A stretch of DNA of 44,322 bases, taken from Blastopirellula marina. Its GTDB lineage: Bacteria > Planctomycetota > Planctomycetia > Pirellulales > Thermoguttaceae. This document shows positions 16,903 through 25,732 of the stretch, in pieces. The number at the start of each line of letters is the position of its first letter. Position 1 is the stretch's first letter. The notes beneath the pieces were generated by a model, which saw only the letters and a list, made by a program, of their open reading frames with translations, was not told the origin of the DNA and made no database searches. The stretch covers positions 1 through 44,322 of the forward strand of contig DYLT01000004.1 of NCBI GenBank assembly GCA_020721945.1, read 5' to 3'. The translations under genes and the position numbers were made by a program.

Positions 16903-17433
16903 ATGGATTCTTTGAATCTTGGGGTTCAGCCACCGGCGGTTGCGCAGGCCGCGTCCCTGTCCGCACCCGCCGCCGGTCGCCCCTTGCACAGGCTGGCCGA
17001 GGTCCGCCGGCTCCAGGGGATCACTCGGCGCACCGTTGCACGGCGGTTGAACATCGACGTCGCCACGGTCAAGTATCAGGAGCAACCCACCACGGACTTG
17101 CCGCTGAGCACCCTCTATGCATGGCAGCGCGTGTTGGAGTCGCCCCTTTCGGAGCTGCTGGTGGATACCGACGAGCCGCTCTCGCCGCCGGTGATGCAGC
17201 GAGCCCGAATGGTCCGCCTGATGAAGACGGCCGCAGCGATTCTCGAACGGACTCAGCAGCCCTCGATCCGCCGCATGGCGCAGATGCTCGTCGAGCAGCT
17301 CGTCGAGATCATGCCCGAACTGAAAGGCGTCAGCCCGTGGCACGCGGTGGGGCGGCGCCGCACCCAGGACGAACTGGGTCAGGCGGCCCAGCGCCGTTTG
17401 TCGACCGACACGCTTCACGGTCTGGTCGATTGA
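16903..17433 (+). CDS. Helix-turn-helix DNA-binding protein, XRE-like
   Basis: This 176-residue protein has an alanine-rich N-terminal arm, then an HTH domain at about residues 28-75: LHRLAEVRRLQGITRRTVARRL, a turn, and a recognition helix region NIDVATVKYQEQ. The C-terminal half (VMQRARMVRLMKTAAAILER to the end) is helical and may serve dimerisation; no ligand-binding domain is recognised. It looks like a compact transcription regulator. The neighbours, an exported hydrolase downstream and a glycosyltransferase upstream, do not reveal its target. The ATG at 16903 follows a GGAGGCACG sequence. Confidence 0.7.
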   Translation: MDSLNLGVQPPAVAQAASLSAPAAGRPLHRLAEVRRLQGITRRTVARRLNIDVATVKYQEQPTTDLPLSTLYAWQRVLESPLSELLVDTDEPLSPPVMQRARMVRLMKTAAAILERTQQPSIRRMAQMLVEQLVEIMPELKGVSPWHAVGRRRTQDELGQAAQRRLSTDTLHGLVD

Positions 17434-17598
17434 CGCCAAGCGTCGGACCATCGGGCTGCGCGACGGACCCTGGGGCTTCCAGCGGCTTGCCCGAGGGGGC
17501 TGTACCGGCTCGGCGAGGTCCGCTTGTTCGAGGGGCGCCGGACGGCTACCATCGGGCGTCAGGGAAGGTCCATCACCCCCATCGAGGAGGTTGCGCCC

Positions 17599-18747
17599 AT
17601 GTTCGCCGCCCGGTTTCTGCGAGCCGCATGGATCATCGTGTTTCTCTCGCCGCTGGTCGTGGGCGCCGCCGAACAGGCGGCAACGCGTTCCGACCTTCAG
17701 GAAATGGAGGACCGCCGCAATGCCCAGTATGCGGGCCAGTTGGAGGCTTGGCTGCGCGACTACCTCGTCGATCAGTATCCCGGGCGCGCCGCGGCGGCGT
17801 GGAGACGCGATTACTCGAGCGTCGAGGCGTTCGTCAAGAGCGTGGAGCCCCATCGCGCCGGATGGCGACACGTGGTCAAGCCGCCCGCGCTGCGGAAGAC
17901 AGGCCCGGTCGAGCGAAGCCCGCACGCGCCGCTGGCCGATCTGAACGCCGAGTGGATCAGGATTCCCCTGGGCAATTTGACCTCGGAGGGGATCTTCGTC
18001 GTGCCCGACAGCGCGGCGCCGGACCAGCCCGCGCCCTTGGTCATCGTCCAGCACGGAATCGGCAGCTTTCCCGAGCGGAACTTCGGCTTGATGGACGAGG
18101 GCGGGGCGTACCACGCCTACGCCCGCGAATTGCTCAAGGCGGGCTTTGCCGTGTTGGCCCCCATGAACCTGCGTTCGGTCGAGCGGCGCAACCGTATCGA
18201 ACGCCTATGCCGGCTGGCCGACCTGAGTCTGCCGGGCATCGAACTGGTGCGCATGCAACGCTTGCTCGACGAGGCCCTCGCCGACCCCCGGGTGGATCCC
18301 AAGCGGGTGGGCATGTGGGGGCTCTCGCTGGGCGGCCTCGCCACCATGTTCTGGACCCCCCTGGAACCCCGTATCCAGGTGGCCGTGGTCGCCGGCTGGT
18401 TCAACCACCGCCGCAACAAGATGGTCATTCCCGACAAACGCTACAGTTGCTTCCTCGAAACCAAGGAAGAGCACGCCTTTTTCGACGGCTGGCTCACGGC
18501 GTACTCCGATGCCGACGTGGTGTCGCTCATCTGTCCGCGGCCCCTGATGATCCAGACCGGCAAGAAAGACGGTATCGCCTGGTGGCCGATGGTTGTCGAG
18601 GAGTTCGAGGCGGCCAGAGAACACTATCGGAAGCTGGGCATCGAGGACCGCATCGAACTGGACCTGCGCGAGGGCGGCCACGAGACCCACGTGGAAAGCG
18701 GCCTACGGTTCTTGAGCCGATGGCTTAGACACCCACCGGGGAAGTAG
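17599..18747 (+). CDS. Exported alpha/beta hydrolase (acetyl-xylan-esterase-like)
   Basis: This 382-residue protein has a signal peptide (hydrophobic residues 4-25, cut near VGAAEQ). The hydrolase core shows LVIVQHGIG as the oxyanion region and WGLSLGG with the nucleophile Ser. The acid is in GKKDGIAWW and the catalytic His in EGGHETH. The layout matches secreted esterases such as the acetyl xylan esterase / dienelactone hydrolase-like groups seen with carbohydrate genes. I start at the ATG at 17599 because a GAGGAGG lies about 8 bases upstream and the signal peptide starts there. The substrate is probably an ester on a polysaccharide; this is inference. Confidence 0.8.
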   Translation: MFAARFLRAAWIIVFLSPLVVGAAEQAATRSDLQEMEDRRNAQYAGQLEAWLRDYLVDQYPGRAAAAWRRDYSSVEAFVKSVEPHRAGWRHVVKPPALRKTGPVERSPHAPLADLNAEWIRIPLGNLTSEGIFVVPDSAAPDQPAPLVIVQHGIGSFPERNFGLMDEGGAYHAYARELLKAGFAVLAPMNLRSVERRNRIERLCRLADLSLPGIELVRMQRLLDEALADPRVDPKRVGMWGLSLGGLATMFWTPLEPRIQVAVVAGWFNHRRNKMVIPDKRYSCFLETKEEHAFFDGWLTAYSDADVVSLICPRPLMIQTGKKDGIAWWPMVVEEFEAAREHYRKLGIEDRIELDLREGGHETHVESGLRFLSRWLRHPPGK

Positions 18748-18892
18748 CCGCGGGGAGAATGGCCGATCGGCTTCCTTGCCGATCACCCCGGAAGGCCGAG
18801 GCCCCTGACGATCTCGCCCCCCGCCACGTTCAACCAGAAGCGCGCCGAGTTTTGCGGCCGGCTGCGCTGGCGACGCGCCGCCGAGGTCGGGT

Positions 18893-19936
18893 TCATCCGT
18901 GCGGATGGACCACGACTTTCATTCCCTGCTTGCTTTCCATGGTCTGGAACGCGTCGTGGATGCGGTCGAGGGAGAAGCGGTGGGTGATCAGCGGCTCGAC
19001 GCGGACCAGCCCCCGTTCGAGCAGCTTCACGGCCAGCTCATGATGCCGCGGCACGCAGCCGTGCGAGCCGGTCACGAAGCACTCCTTGTAGTGGATGACG
19101 TTCGACAGGACCGACATCGGCCGGACGTTCTTGCCCAGCCCACCGAAGAGGTTCACATAGCCGCGATGGGCGACCATCTCGATGGCCTGCTCGTGGGCCT
19201 CGACCGAACCGCACGAGGTGATCACGACGTCGGGACCCTCGCCGCCGGTCTCTTCGCGGCACCGGGCCACCACGTCTTCCTCGTCGGAGCAGATATAGGC
19301 GTCGGCCCCGTAGGTCTTGGCGATCTCCATGCGCTTACGGCTGCGCTGGACGCAGATGACCTGGATGGCCCCCATGATCCGGGCCAGATCGATCATCATG
19401 CAGCCGATGGGGCCCATGCCCAAGATGGCGATCGATTTGCCCAGCGACATGCCGACCAGCTCCAAGCCGTTGATCGCGCAGGCCAAGGGTTCGGCCAGGG
19501 TGGCCACGTCGAAACTGAGCGAGGGGCCGAAGCGGGTGACGGGTCCTTCTTCCAGGACCAGGCGGGGGAGCTTCATGTACTCGGCGAACGAGCCGGGGAT
19601 CTGGTAGCCGATCGCGTAGTTGATCGCGCAATTGTTGCCCGCCCCGTTGCGGCACCACGAACACTGGCCGCAGGGCACGTCGGCCCCCACGGCCACGCGG
19701 TCGCCCTCCTTGACCCGGACCACGTTCTTGCCCGCCTTGACGATTGTCCCGGCCGTCTCATGGCCGATGATCGCCGGCGGCTTGACGCGCGGATTGCCAT
19801 GGTGGTAGATGCGGAGGTCGGACCCGCAAACGGCGACCGACTCGACCTTCAACAGGGCCGAATCGTCGTCGATCTCGGGCGTGGGGACTTCCTGGACGAC
19901 CAGTTGCTCAAGGGCTTCGAGGACGGCGGCTTTCAT
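18893..19936 (-). CDS. Zinc-dependent medium-chain dehydrogenase (sorbitol/threonine dehydrogenase type)
   Basis: This 347-residue protein is a medium-chain dehydrogenase. VAVCGSDL and IIGHETAG carry the catalytic zinc ligands. CGQCSWCRNGAGNNC holds the four structural-zinc cysteines. AILGMGPIGCMMIDLA is the NAD(P)-binding glycine motif. The sequence is closest in feel to polyol and L-threonine dehydrogenases acting on a secondary alcohol. It has no signal peptide and is cytoplasmic. It is separated by the R-M pair from another dehydrogenase of the same superfamily (22190-23251), which may have been an old neighbour. Confidence 0.88.
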   Translation of the reverse strand: MKAAVLEALEQLVVQEVPTPEIDDDSALLKVESVAVCGSDLRIYHHGNPRVKPPAIIGHETAGTIVKAGKNVVRVKEGDRVAVGADVPCGQCSWCRNGAGNNCAINYAIGYQIPGSFAEYMKLPRLVLEEGPVTRFGPSLSFDVATLAEPLACAINGLELVGMSLGKSIAILGMGPIGCMMIDLARIMGAIQVICVQRSRKRMEIAKTYGADAYICSDEEDVVARCREETGGEGPDVVITSCGSVEAHEQAIEMVAHRGYVNLFGGLGKNVRPMSVLSNVIHYKECFVTGSHGCVPRHHELAVKLLERGLVRVEPLITHRFSLDRIHDAFQTMESKQGMKVVVHPHG

Positions 19937-20038
19937 GGGCGCGGAAATCCGAGGAATCGGGGCTGACTTAGCACAAGTAAACGTCGATGGCTCAAGCGAG
20001 GGGAGGATGGTTTCTGGGTGGCGGGGCAGGCTCTTGCG

Positions 20039-21280
20039 CTACGGCGCTTCTGCACATACGAGGTATTCAAACAGCTCCTTTTTCGAGTTCCGCTTGCGCA
20101 GGGTCTCAACCCGCACCTTTCGGAAGCCCGCCTCTCGGAAGAGGACTGCGTAGACTTGTTCGACCGGCACGAGCGTACCATAGAACTTCGAATTGCCGAC
20201 CACATAATGACACTGTGCGCCCGGACGCAGCGCGTTCCTCAGGCTGGCGATGTGCCGCCGGATGTCGTCGAAATACCTGTGGACGTACCTCCCAAGCGTG
20301 TCGTGCTCTCGCCTGATTTCAGCGATCATCTCGGCGAAACCTGGATACGGGATGTGGCTCCCGGGCGCCGGCTCCCACTTGTTCAAGAGGCTTGTTGCAG
20401 ATCCCCAGGTGCCCCCGATCGCGTGCCAGTCCAACTCCCCGGCCTGTCTGCCGGAGGCAAGGTAGCCCAGCCAGTACATATACGGTCGAAGCTCCCTGAT
20501 GTAGCTCATCCGGTTCGGATAAGGGGGGCTCGTCACCACCAGGCTGTAGTCGTTGCGGGGAACGAACGACGCGACGTCGCGCGAGTCGCCGAGGAACACT
20601 CGGGCTTCCGCGATCGGGTCATCGCTGGCGATGCTTGCGGCGATGCCGTCAACCGCCTCCAGGAAACCGTCCGCGACGACGTCGAACGCGTCGCCGGAAT
20701 CGAACAGGCCGCGCGGCCTTCGCTTGAAAGACATCGACTGATGGCCAAACGTCACATGCGCATGCTGTATCATCACCCGACAAAACGCGATCCGCAGCAG
20801 GTCCACGTTGGGGTTCTCGTGCAGTTCGGCAATGCCACGAAAGAGCCGCGCCAAGGCGAGCAACGTCGAACGATCCCACCACTTCTCAATCTGGTGCAAG
20901 CCCGGCACCCACGCCTGGGCGACGTCCCCGTTGTCTGCACCTGAGGCGATCGCCTGCTGGGCCACGATGCGCAGGCTCTTCTGCGTTGCGTCGGCGTATT
21001 TGCCTACTTTGGCGTTGCCGAACCAGACCAGAAACGGGTTGACGTCAATCGCGTGGCAAGGGACGCCGGAACACGCGCAAGCCAGCGGCGTCGTGCCTGT
21101 GCCCGAGAAAGGGTCCAGCGCGAAATGACTGCCCCGGCATTCCCTCAAGACGCCCTCGACGACGTAGAGCGAGTACGCCGGCGTGAGTCTCAACCAGCCA
21201 TGCCGCCCCTGTTTCAAGTTGCCCCGAAAGGTCAGGTGTTCGCGGCGCCTGATTAGTTCTTCCGAACGGGGGGTGTTCAT
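20039..21280 (-). CDS. Type II DNA methyltransferase (amino-group, N4-cytosine or N6-adenine)
   Basis: This 413-residue protein has DPFSGTGTT at residues 56-64, the AdoMet-binding motif I. It has TSPPY at 250-254, the catalytic motif IV of enzymes that methylate exocyclic amino groups. TSPPY with a serine is common in N4-cytosine methyltransferases. The roughly 190 residues between the two motifs could hold the target-recognition domain. It should protect the sites cut by the upstream endonuclease. Its ATG overlaps the stop of that gene as ATGA, so the two are translationally coupled. The base modified and the recognition site cannot be read directly. G+C here is visibly lower than in the flanking dehydrogenases. 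Confidence 0.88.
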   Translation of the reverse strand: MNTPRSEELIRRREHLTFRGNLKQGRHGWLRLTPAYSLYVVEGVLRECRGSHFALDPFSGTGTTPLACACSGVPCHAIDVNPFLVWFGNAKVGKYADATQKSLRIVAQQAIASGADNGDVAQAWVPGLHQIEKWWDRSTLLALARLFRGIAELHENPNVDLLRIAFCRVMIQHAHVTFGHQSMSFKRRPRGLFDSGDAFDVVADGFLEAVDGIAASIASDDPIAEARVFLGDSRDVASFVPRNDYSLVVTSPPYPNRMSYIRELRPYMYWLGYLASGRQAGELDWHAIGGTWGSATSLLNKWEPAPGSHIPYPGFAEMIAEIRREHDTLGRYVHRYFDDIRRHIASLRNALRPGAQCHYVVGNSKFYGTLVPVEQVYAVLFREAGFRKVRVETLRKRNSKKELFEYLVCAEAP

Positions 21281-22068
21281 TGCAGCAGCCCTCGAAGCAC
21301 CTCCTCGACGTCCTGCTTGATGACCGCCGAATTGCGATCGAAGAACGCCGCCAAATCATATCCGAGCACCTCCTTGACGAACACGTAGGTGGAATCCGTG
21401 CTCGCGCCGTTCAATGAGCCCGTCAACAGCAGCCATTGAGCGCGGACGTACCGCTCCGCAATGTCCGAGTCTATCTGACGGGAGAACAACATCACGCAAG
21501 GGAGGTAGTTGCGCGCATAGGCGTTGGCCGCGTTGGCAATGTCGGCGTTCTGACGTTTCGCGTCTTTGCTCTTGTAGCCCTGTCGGCACTCGAAGACCAC
21601 GCCCTCAAGCTCGGTAGCCGCCCCTTCCAACCCAACGCGGATCTTGCACTGCTCGATCCACTGCCTCACCGGCTCAACTCGTGACGGCTCCCTGACTGCC
21701 TCGAGATTGATCCGCCCATCGAGAGACAATTTGCGCGGCTTGCCCTTCGTCGACGGGATGGTATAACACCAATTGCTCTCCTCTTCCGTTTGTCCAAGGC
21801 AATCTTGAAGCAGGAGTCGGAACACGCGCTCCGCACCTTCGCCGATCTGTCGATACACCGACGTCAGGCCGCCGGCCGCTTTGTGCACCGCGTAGAGGAG
21901 CGGGGAGTTCAGGCCAAACCAACTGTAGAAGGGGTCGGCTTGGTAGAGCGCGTTGAATTCGTCGAACGTGAGCCCCTCCTTGGATCCTCTCCCGAACTTC
22001 GGCCTGGAACGCCTGCAAACCTCAAGGGACTTGCGGATTGTGGCAAGATACCTGTCGTCATTTGACAT
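21277..22068 (-). CDS. Probable type II restriction endonuclease
   Basis: This 263-residue protein has no family I can name with certainty. It is called an endonuclease because it is coupled to a solitary DNA methyltransferase and has a plausible PD-(D/E)XK-like core. LDGRI at 116-120 is followed by a hydrophobic strand VVFEC with Glu160 and then a lysine-rich run (K166, K168, K171). The exact D-ExK arrangement is not canonical. There is no membrane segment, helicase or ATPase motif, which excludes type I and type III subunits. An AGGAGG lies about 9 bases before the ATG, so the endonuclease is well translated and comes first in the pair. No controller (C) protein is seen. Confidence 0.7.
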   Translation of the reverse strand: MSNDDRYLATIRKSLEVCRRSRPKFGRGSKEGLTFDEFNALYQADPFYSWFGLNSPLLYAVHKAAGGLTSVYRQIGEGAERVFRLLLQDCLGQTEEESNWCYTIPSTKGKPRKLSLDGRINLEAVREPSRVEPVRQWIEQCKIRVGLEGAATELEGVVFECRQGYKSKDAKRQNADIANAANAYARNYLPCVMLFSRQIDSDIAERYVRAQWLLLTGSLNGASTDSTYVFVKEVLGYDLAAFFDRNSAVIKQDVEEVLRGLLQ

Positions 22069-22189
22069 CTTCGAGGCCTCCTGCGCTTCCTGGCAACAGT
22101 GTAGTGTACCAGACTTGCCCAGCGGCGTGTAGCGGGTGCGTTCCCCATTGGAACGCGGGCCGACGGCGACCGCTCGCGAAGCCCCGTCG

Positions 22190-23251
22190 TCACGGCCTGA
22201 TCAGCACCTTGCCGAAAAACTCGGTCTGGTCGCGCATCATCACCAAAGCCGCGAAGGCGTCTTCCAGCGGCACGCGATGGGTCACCAGGCCGTCGAGGTC
22301 CAACCGGCCGGCGGCTACGGCCGAGAGGACCGCGTGCCAGTCGTCGTTGTTGCCGGCCGGGCTGAACGTCGAGTTCCACGTGCCCAAGAGGTCCAACTCA
22401 CGGCGCATGGCCTGCGAGATCAGCGCGGCGGGCAGGGTCACGTCGGCCGAGGGGTTGCCCAAAAGCACCACGCGCCCGCCGGTGCGCGCCGCGGCAATCG
22501 CCTGGCGCATCGTCACCGGCACGCCGGCCGCCTCAACGCACACGTCGGCCCCCCGGCCGGCAGTCAACTGCCGGACCTTCTCGATCGGGTCGCCGTCGCG
22601 CGGGTCGAAGGCCAGGTGGAAGCCCAACCGGGCGGCCATCGCCAGTTTCTCGGGCACCAGGTCGAAGACGACGACGTGCTCGGCGCCCATCCTCCGGGCC
22701 CACTGGGCCGTGATCAGCCCGATGGGCCCCGCGCCGAAAACGACGACCGTCTGGCCGATGAAGGCGCCGCCGGCCCGCCGCAACGCGTGCAGGGCGACGG
22801 CGGCCGGTTCGGTCATCGACGCGGTCTCGAGCGACACGCCTTCCGGCACGCAAAGCAGGTTCCGCGTCGGCACGGCCACGTACTGGGCAAAGGCCCCATC
22901 GCGGCGCGAGCCATAGTAATCGTAGTCGGAGCACATCACAAACGCACCCCGCTCGCAGGCCGCGCACCGCCCGCACCACAACAGCGGAAACACCGCCACG
23001 CGGTCGCCCGGCCGGTACGCGCTGACGCGCTGGCCGCACTCCTCGACCACGCCGGCGAACTCGTGGCCGCAGATCGTGGGGAAGCGGTACGTCCCCTTGA
23101 CGAAGACGCGCGGGATGTCCGAACCGCACACTCCGCAAAACGCCACGCGCACGAGCACTTCGCAGGGGGCGGGCACGGGCCGGCGCACCCGCTCGAATCG
23201 GGCGTCGCCAACCGCATGGAGCACCAAAGCGTTCATCGTGGGCTGGGTCAT
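22190..23251 (-). CDS. Zinc-dependent polyol dehydrogenase, galactitol-1-phosphate dehydrogenase-like
   Basis: This 353-residue medium-chain dehydrogenase has FCGVCGSDIPR and TICGHEFAGVV for catalytic zinc. CGRCAACERGAFVMC holds structural zinc, and VVFGAGPIGLITAQWA binds the nucleotide. The C-terminal ELDLLGTWNS segment resembles galactitol-1-phosphate 5-dehydrogenase (GatD) and its relatives. This suggests a polyol phosphate or polyol as substrate. It lies 26 bases downstream of the epimerase fusion and is probably co-transcribed. The pair looks like a small polyol/ketose catabolic unit, though no kinase or transporter is present. No gene symbol is given because GatD activity is not established. 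Confidence 0.85.
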   Translation of the reverse strand: MTQPTMNALVLHAVGDARFERVRRPVPAPCEVLVRVAFCGVCGSDIPRVFVKGTYRFPTICGHEFAGVVEECGQRVSAYRPGDRVAVFPLLWCGRCAACERGAFVMCSDYDYYGSRRDGAFAQYVAVPTRNLLCVPEGVSLETASMTEPAAVALHALRRAGGAFIGQTVVVFGAGPIGLITAQWARRMGAEHVVVFDLVPEKLAMAARLGFHLAFDPRDGDPIEKVRQLTAGRGADVCVEAAGVPVTMRQAIAAARTGGRVVLLGNPSADVTLPAALISQAMRRELDLLGTWNSTFSPAGNNDDWHAVLSAVAAGRLDLDGLVTHRVPLEDAFAALVMMRDQTEFFGKVLIRP

Positions 23252-23277
23252 GCGGCGGATCTCGCGGGTTCAACGTC

Positions 23278-24981
23278 CTAGCCCGGTTTGCCTCGCGCTC
23301 GCGTTTCCAACCCGGCGACAATCGCGGCGTGTGCCTTGCGCACGTTCTCCTGAAGCGACTCGCCGCGGTGGAACCAACTGCTCGTGCCGGCCACGAGGAT
23401 GTCGGCCCCGGCGGCGACCATGGCCGGAATGTTCTCGAAGCTCACATTCCCATCGACCATGATCGGCACCTCCACGTGCCGGTCGTCCAGCCATCGGCGG
23501 CAATCGGCGATCTTGCGAAGCGCGCCGGCGGCTAGCGTTTGTCCCGCGAAACCCGGGTTGACCGTCATCAAGAGCACGAACCCGAGACGCTCGAGCACGT
23601 AGGCGATCGCCTCGATCGGGGTGGCCGGGTTCAAGGCCACGCCCGCTTTCATCCCCCGGCGCGCGATCTCGGCGAGCGTGCGGTCGAGGTGGCGGCATGC
23701 CTCGGCGTGGACCGCGACCCAATCGGCGCCGATCTCGGCCAGCGGCTCGAGGTACGCGTCCGGGTTCTCGACCATCAGGTGCACATCGAGCGGCAGCCCC
23801 GTCTTGGGGCGCAGTTGCCGCACCACGTCGAGTCCCAAGAGCAAGTTGGGCACGAAGTGCCCATCGGCCAGGTCCAGGTGCAGCATGTCGGCCCCGGCGG
23901 CCTCGAGTTGCCGCACGCCGTGTTCCAGGTGGAACAGGTCCGCGCACATCAACGAGGGCGACACGCGGACCACCGCGCGCGGCTTGGCCTCGGCGGGCCG
24001 GGAAAGGTTCGACGCCGAGCCGTCGCCGGCGCGTGGCGGCGGCGAACCGCCAAGCCACGCCTCCTTGAGATACGCCAGCGACGCTCGAAGCTGTTCCTCG
24101 AGGCACGGGTCGGAGTAGTCGCGGCCGAGTTTCGGTCCGCCGATCTCCAGGTAGCCCACCAGGCGTTCCCCAGGCAACGTCGCCGCGTTGGCCCGGATCA
24201 TCTGCCGGATCGGCTCGATACGCACGATGCCCCGCTCCCGATCCGCTGGACCGAACCCGAAGGTCGAACCGTATTGGGCGTCGGTGTTCTTCAGGTGGAT
24301 CTCATACAGGTGCGGAAACGTCGCGGCCAGCAATTCTAAGTGGTCGTAGCGCACGTTGCCCCACTGGTCGGCATACCCGTGCGAGACGTCGGCGCAGAAC
24401 CCCACTCGGGCTGTGGCCGGGTTAAGGCGATGGTACTCGTCCAACGCGTCGCCCATGTGGCCGATTTCGTCGGGCAGGGTCGGCGGCTCCGCCAGGCACG
24501 ACATCGGCTCGATCGTCAGCCACGGCACACCGTGTTCGTAGGCATAGTGCATCAGTTCCTTCATGTGCCCCAGGTAGCAGGCGATGCCGCGGCGCTTGGT
24601 GCCCATCCGGTCGCGATAGACCGCTCCGGGATTCGACCCGACCGATTGCGCTCCCACCAACGCGCCCACCTCGATCAGACGCCGGTAATTGCGCAGGGCC
24701 ACGGCTTCCCAGGCCGGATCGTCCACGAAGAAGCCCCCCAGCTCGCGATGCGCCGTGAAGACACTCGCAATGCGGATCCCCAAGCCCTCCGCCTGCCGGC
24801 GCAGACCGACGAAGTAGTCGTCGGGAAGCTGATAGATCTCGAAGAAACTGCCCAACTGGACGCAGTGAATCCCCTCTTCGGCCAACAGCCGAAACAACCA
24901 CTCGTAGGAATACCGATACTCGACCGGATCGGTCTTGACCCCGAGTTGAAGCTCCAGACTTGCCAAGGGGTGCGACTCCAA
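23278..24981 (-). CDS. Fusion of a xylose-isomerase-like sugar epimerase and ribulose-phosphate 3-epimerase
   Basis: This 567-residue protein holds two TIM-barrel epimerases. Residues 1-310 are a sugar phosphate isomerase/epimerase of the xylose-isomerase-like superfamily. Its metal ligands are visible as E158 (TIEP), D198 with H201 (ADVSH), H229 (EIHL) and E279 (YLEIG). A Pro/Ser/Ala-rich linker (311-336) follows. Residues 337-560 are an Rpe-type epimerase, with SPSLMCAD, H368 and D370 (LHLDLADGHFVPN), H401 (DVHLMV), VNPGFAGQ and D510 (VDGNV): every expected zinc ligand is present. The usual VDGG is VDGN. Both halves look active. One reaction may follow the other on a pentulose or tetrulose phosphate. 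The frame is continuous, with no frameshift seen. See findings. Confidence 0.9.
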   Translation of the reverse strand: MESHPLASLELQLGVKTDPVEYRYSYEWLFRLLAEEGIHCVQLGSFFEIYQLPDDYFVGLRRQAEGLGIRIASVFTAHRELGGFFVDDPAWEAVALRNYRRLIEVGALVGAQSVGSNPGAVYRDRMGTKRRGIACYLGHMKELMHYAYEHGVPWLTIEPMSCLAEPPTLPDEIGHMGDALDEYHRLNPATARVGFCADVSHGYADQWGNVRYDHLELLAATFPHLYEIHLKNTDAQYGSTFGFGPADRERGIVRIEPIRQMIRANAATLPGERLVGYLEIGGPKLGRDYSDPCLEEQLRASLAYLKEAWLGGSPPPRAGDGSASNLSRPAEAKPRAVVRVSPSLMCADLFHLEHGVRQLEAAGADMLHLDLADGHFVPNLLLGLDVVRQLRPKTGLPLDVHLMVENPDAYLEPLAEIGADWVAVHAEACRHLDRTLAEIARRGMKAGVALNPATPIEAIAYVLERLGFVLLMTVNPGFAGQTLAAGALRKIADCRRWLDDRHVEVPIMVDGNVSFENIPAMVAAGADILVAGTSSWFHRGESLQENVRKAHAAIVAGLETRARGKPG

Positions 24982-25157
24982 GAGCCAAGCGGTCCGCCCG
25001 CGGTCCGCCTCAGACCGCCGGCGCTTTGGGCGCTTCAGTGTATTGTCTTGCCCTGGCGGTGCAAGTTTCTCGTTGCGCGAGACTCCCGGTTGGGGTCCCC
25101 AACGGCCTTTCGCAATGGAAGGTTCGGAAAGGAACGTTACCGGGTGGGAAATTGCGG

Positions 25158-25163
25158 TATAAT
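25158..25163 (+). promoter_or_regulatory. Candidate -10 element for ribH-nusB
   Basis: A perfect TATAAT lies 45 bases before the ribH GTG. The -35 region is weak (CGTTAC at 25135-25140 with 17-base spacing). It lies in the 226-base gap after the divergent fusion gene. Confidence 0.45.
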
Positions 25164-25207
25164 CCGTTCGTCGCTACCACCACGCAGTCTAGCCAACAGG
25201 TTGCCCT

Positions 25208-25732
25208 GTGCTCAACGTCTACGAAGGAAAGCCTGCCCCCGCGCCGGGTCGCTTTGCCATCGTCGTCTCGCGGTTCAACGAATCGGTGACCCGGGGCCTG
25301 CTCGAGGGAGCGGTCCAAACTCTTTGTGCGCATGGAGTTCCAGACGAGAACCTCGACGTCGCCTGGACCCCTGGGGCCTTTGAGATCCCTACCGTGGCAG
25401 AGCGTATGGCCGCCAGCCGACGTTACCAAGCCGTGCTCTGTCTGGGGGCGGTGATCCGCGGCGAGACCACCCATGACCAACACATCAACCGGGCTGTGAG
25501 CATGGCGCTAGCCGAAATGGGGGTGCGCCACGGCATTCCCGTTCTCTTCGGTATCTTGACGTGCAACACGCTGGAGCAAGCGACGGCGCGATCTGGGGGG
25601 ACCATCGGCACCCGAGGGAAGGATCACCCCGGTAGCCGGATCGGCAACAAAGGAGTCGAGTGCGCCTTGGCGGCATTGGAGATGGTGGACTTGTTGGCCA
25701 AGTTGCCCAGTCCGGAGGCGACCGTCCCATGA
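25208..25732 (+). CDS. ribH: 6,7-dimethyl-8-ribityllumazine synthase
   Basis: RibH condenses the ribityl pyrimidine with dihydroxybutanone phosphate in riboflavin synthesis and often forms capsid-like shells. The 174-residue protein has VSRFNESVTRGLLEGA, TPGAFEIP and CLGAVIRGETTHDQHI, the last with the catalytic His region. NKGVECALAALEM ends the core. The start is a GTG at 25208, with ACAGG upstream, giving a normal N-terminus. Its stop overlaps the nusB start as ATGA. The ribH-nusB pair is a common bacterial arrangement. Confidence 0.95.
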   Translation: MLNVYEGKPAPAPGRFAIVVSRFNESVTRGLLEGAVQTLCAHGVPDENLDVAWTPGAFEIPTVAERMAASRRYQAVLCLGAVIRGETTHDQHINRAVSMALAEMGVRHGIPVLFGILTCNTLEQATARSGGTIGTRGKDHPGSRIGNKGVECALAALEMVDLLAKLPSPEATVP

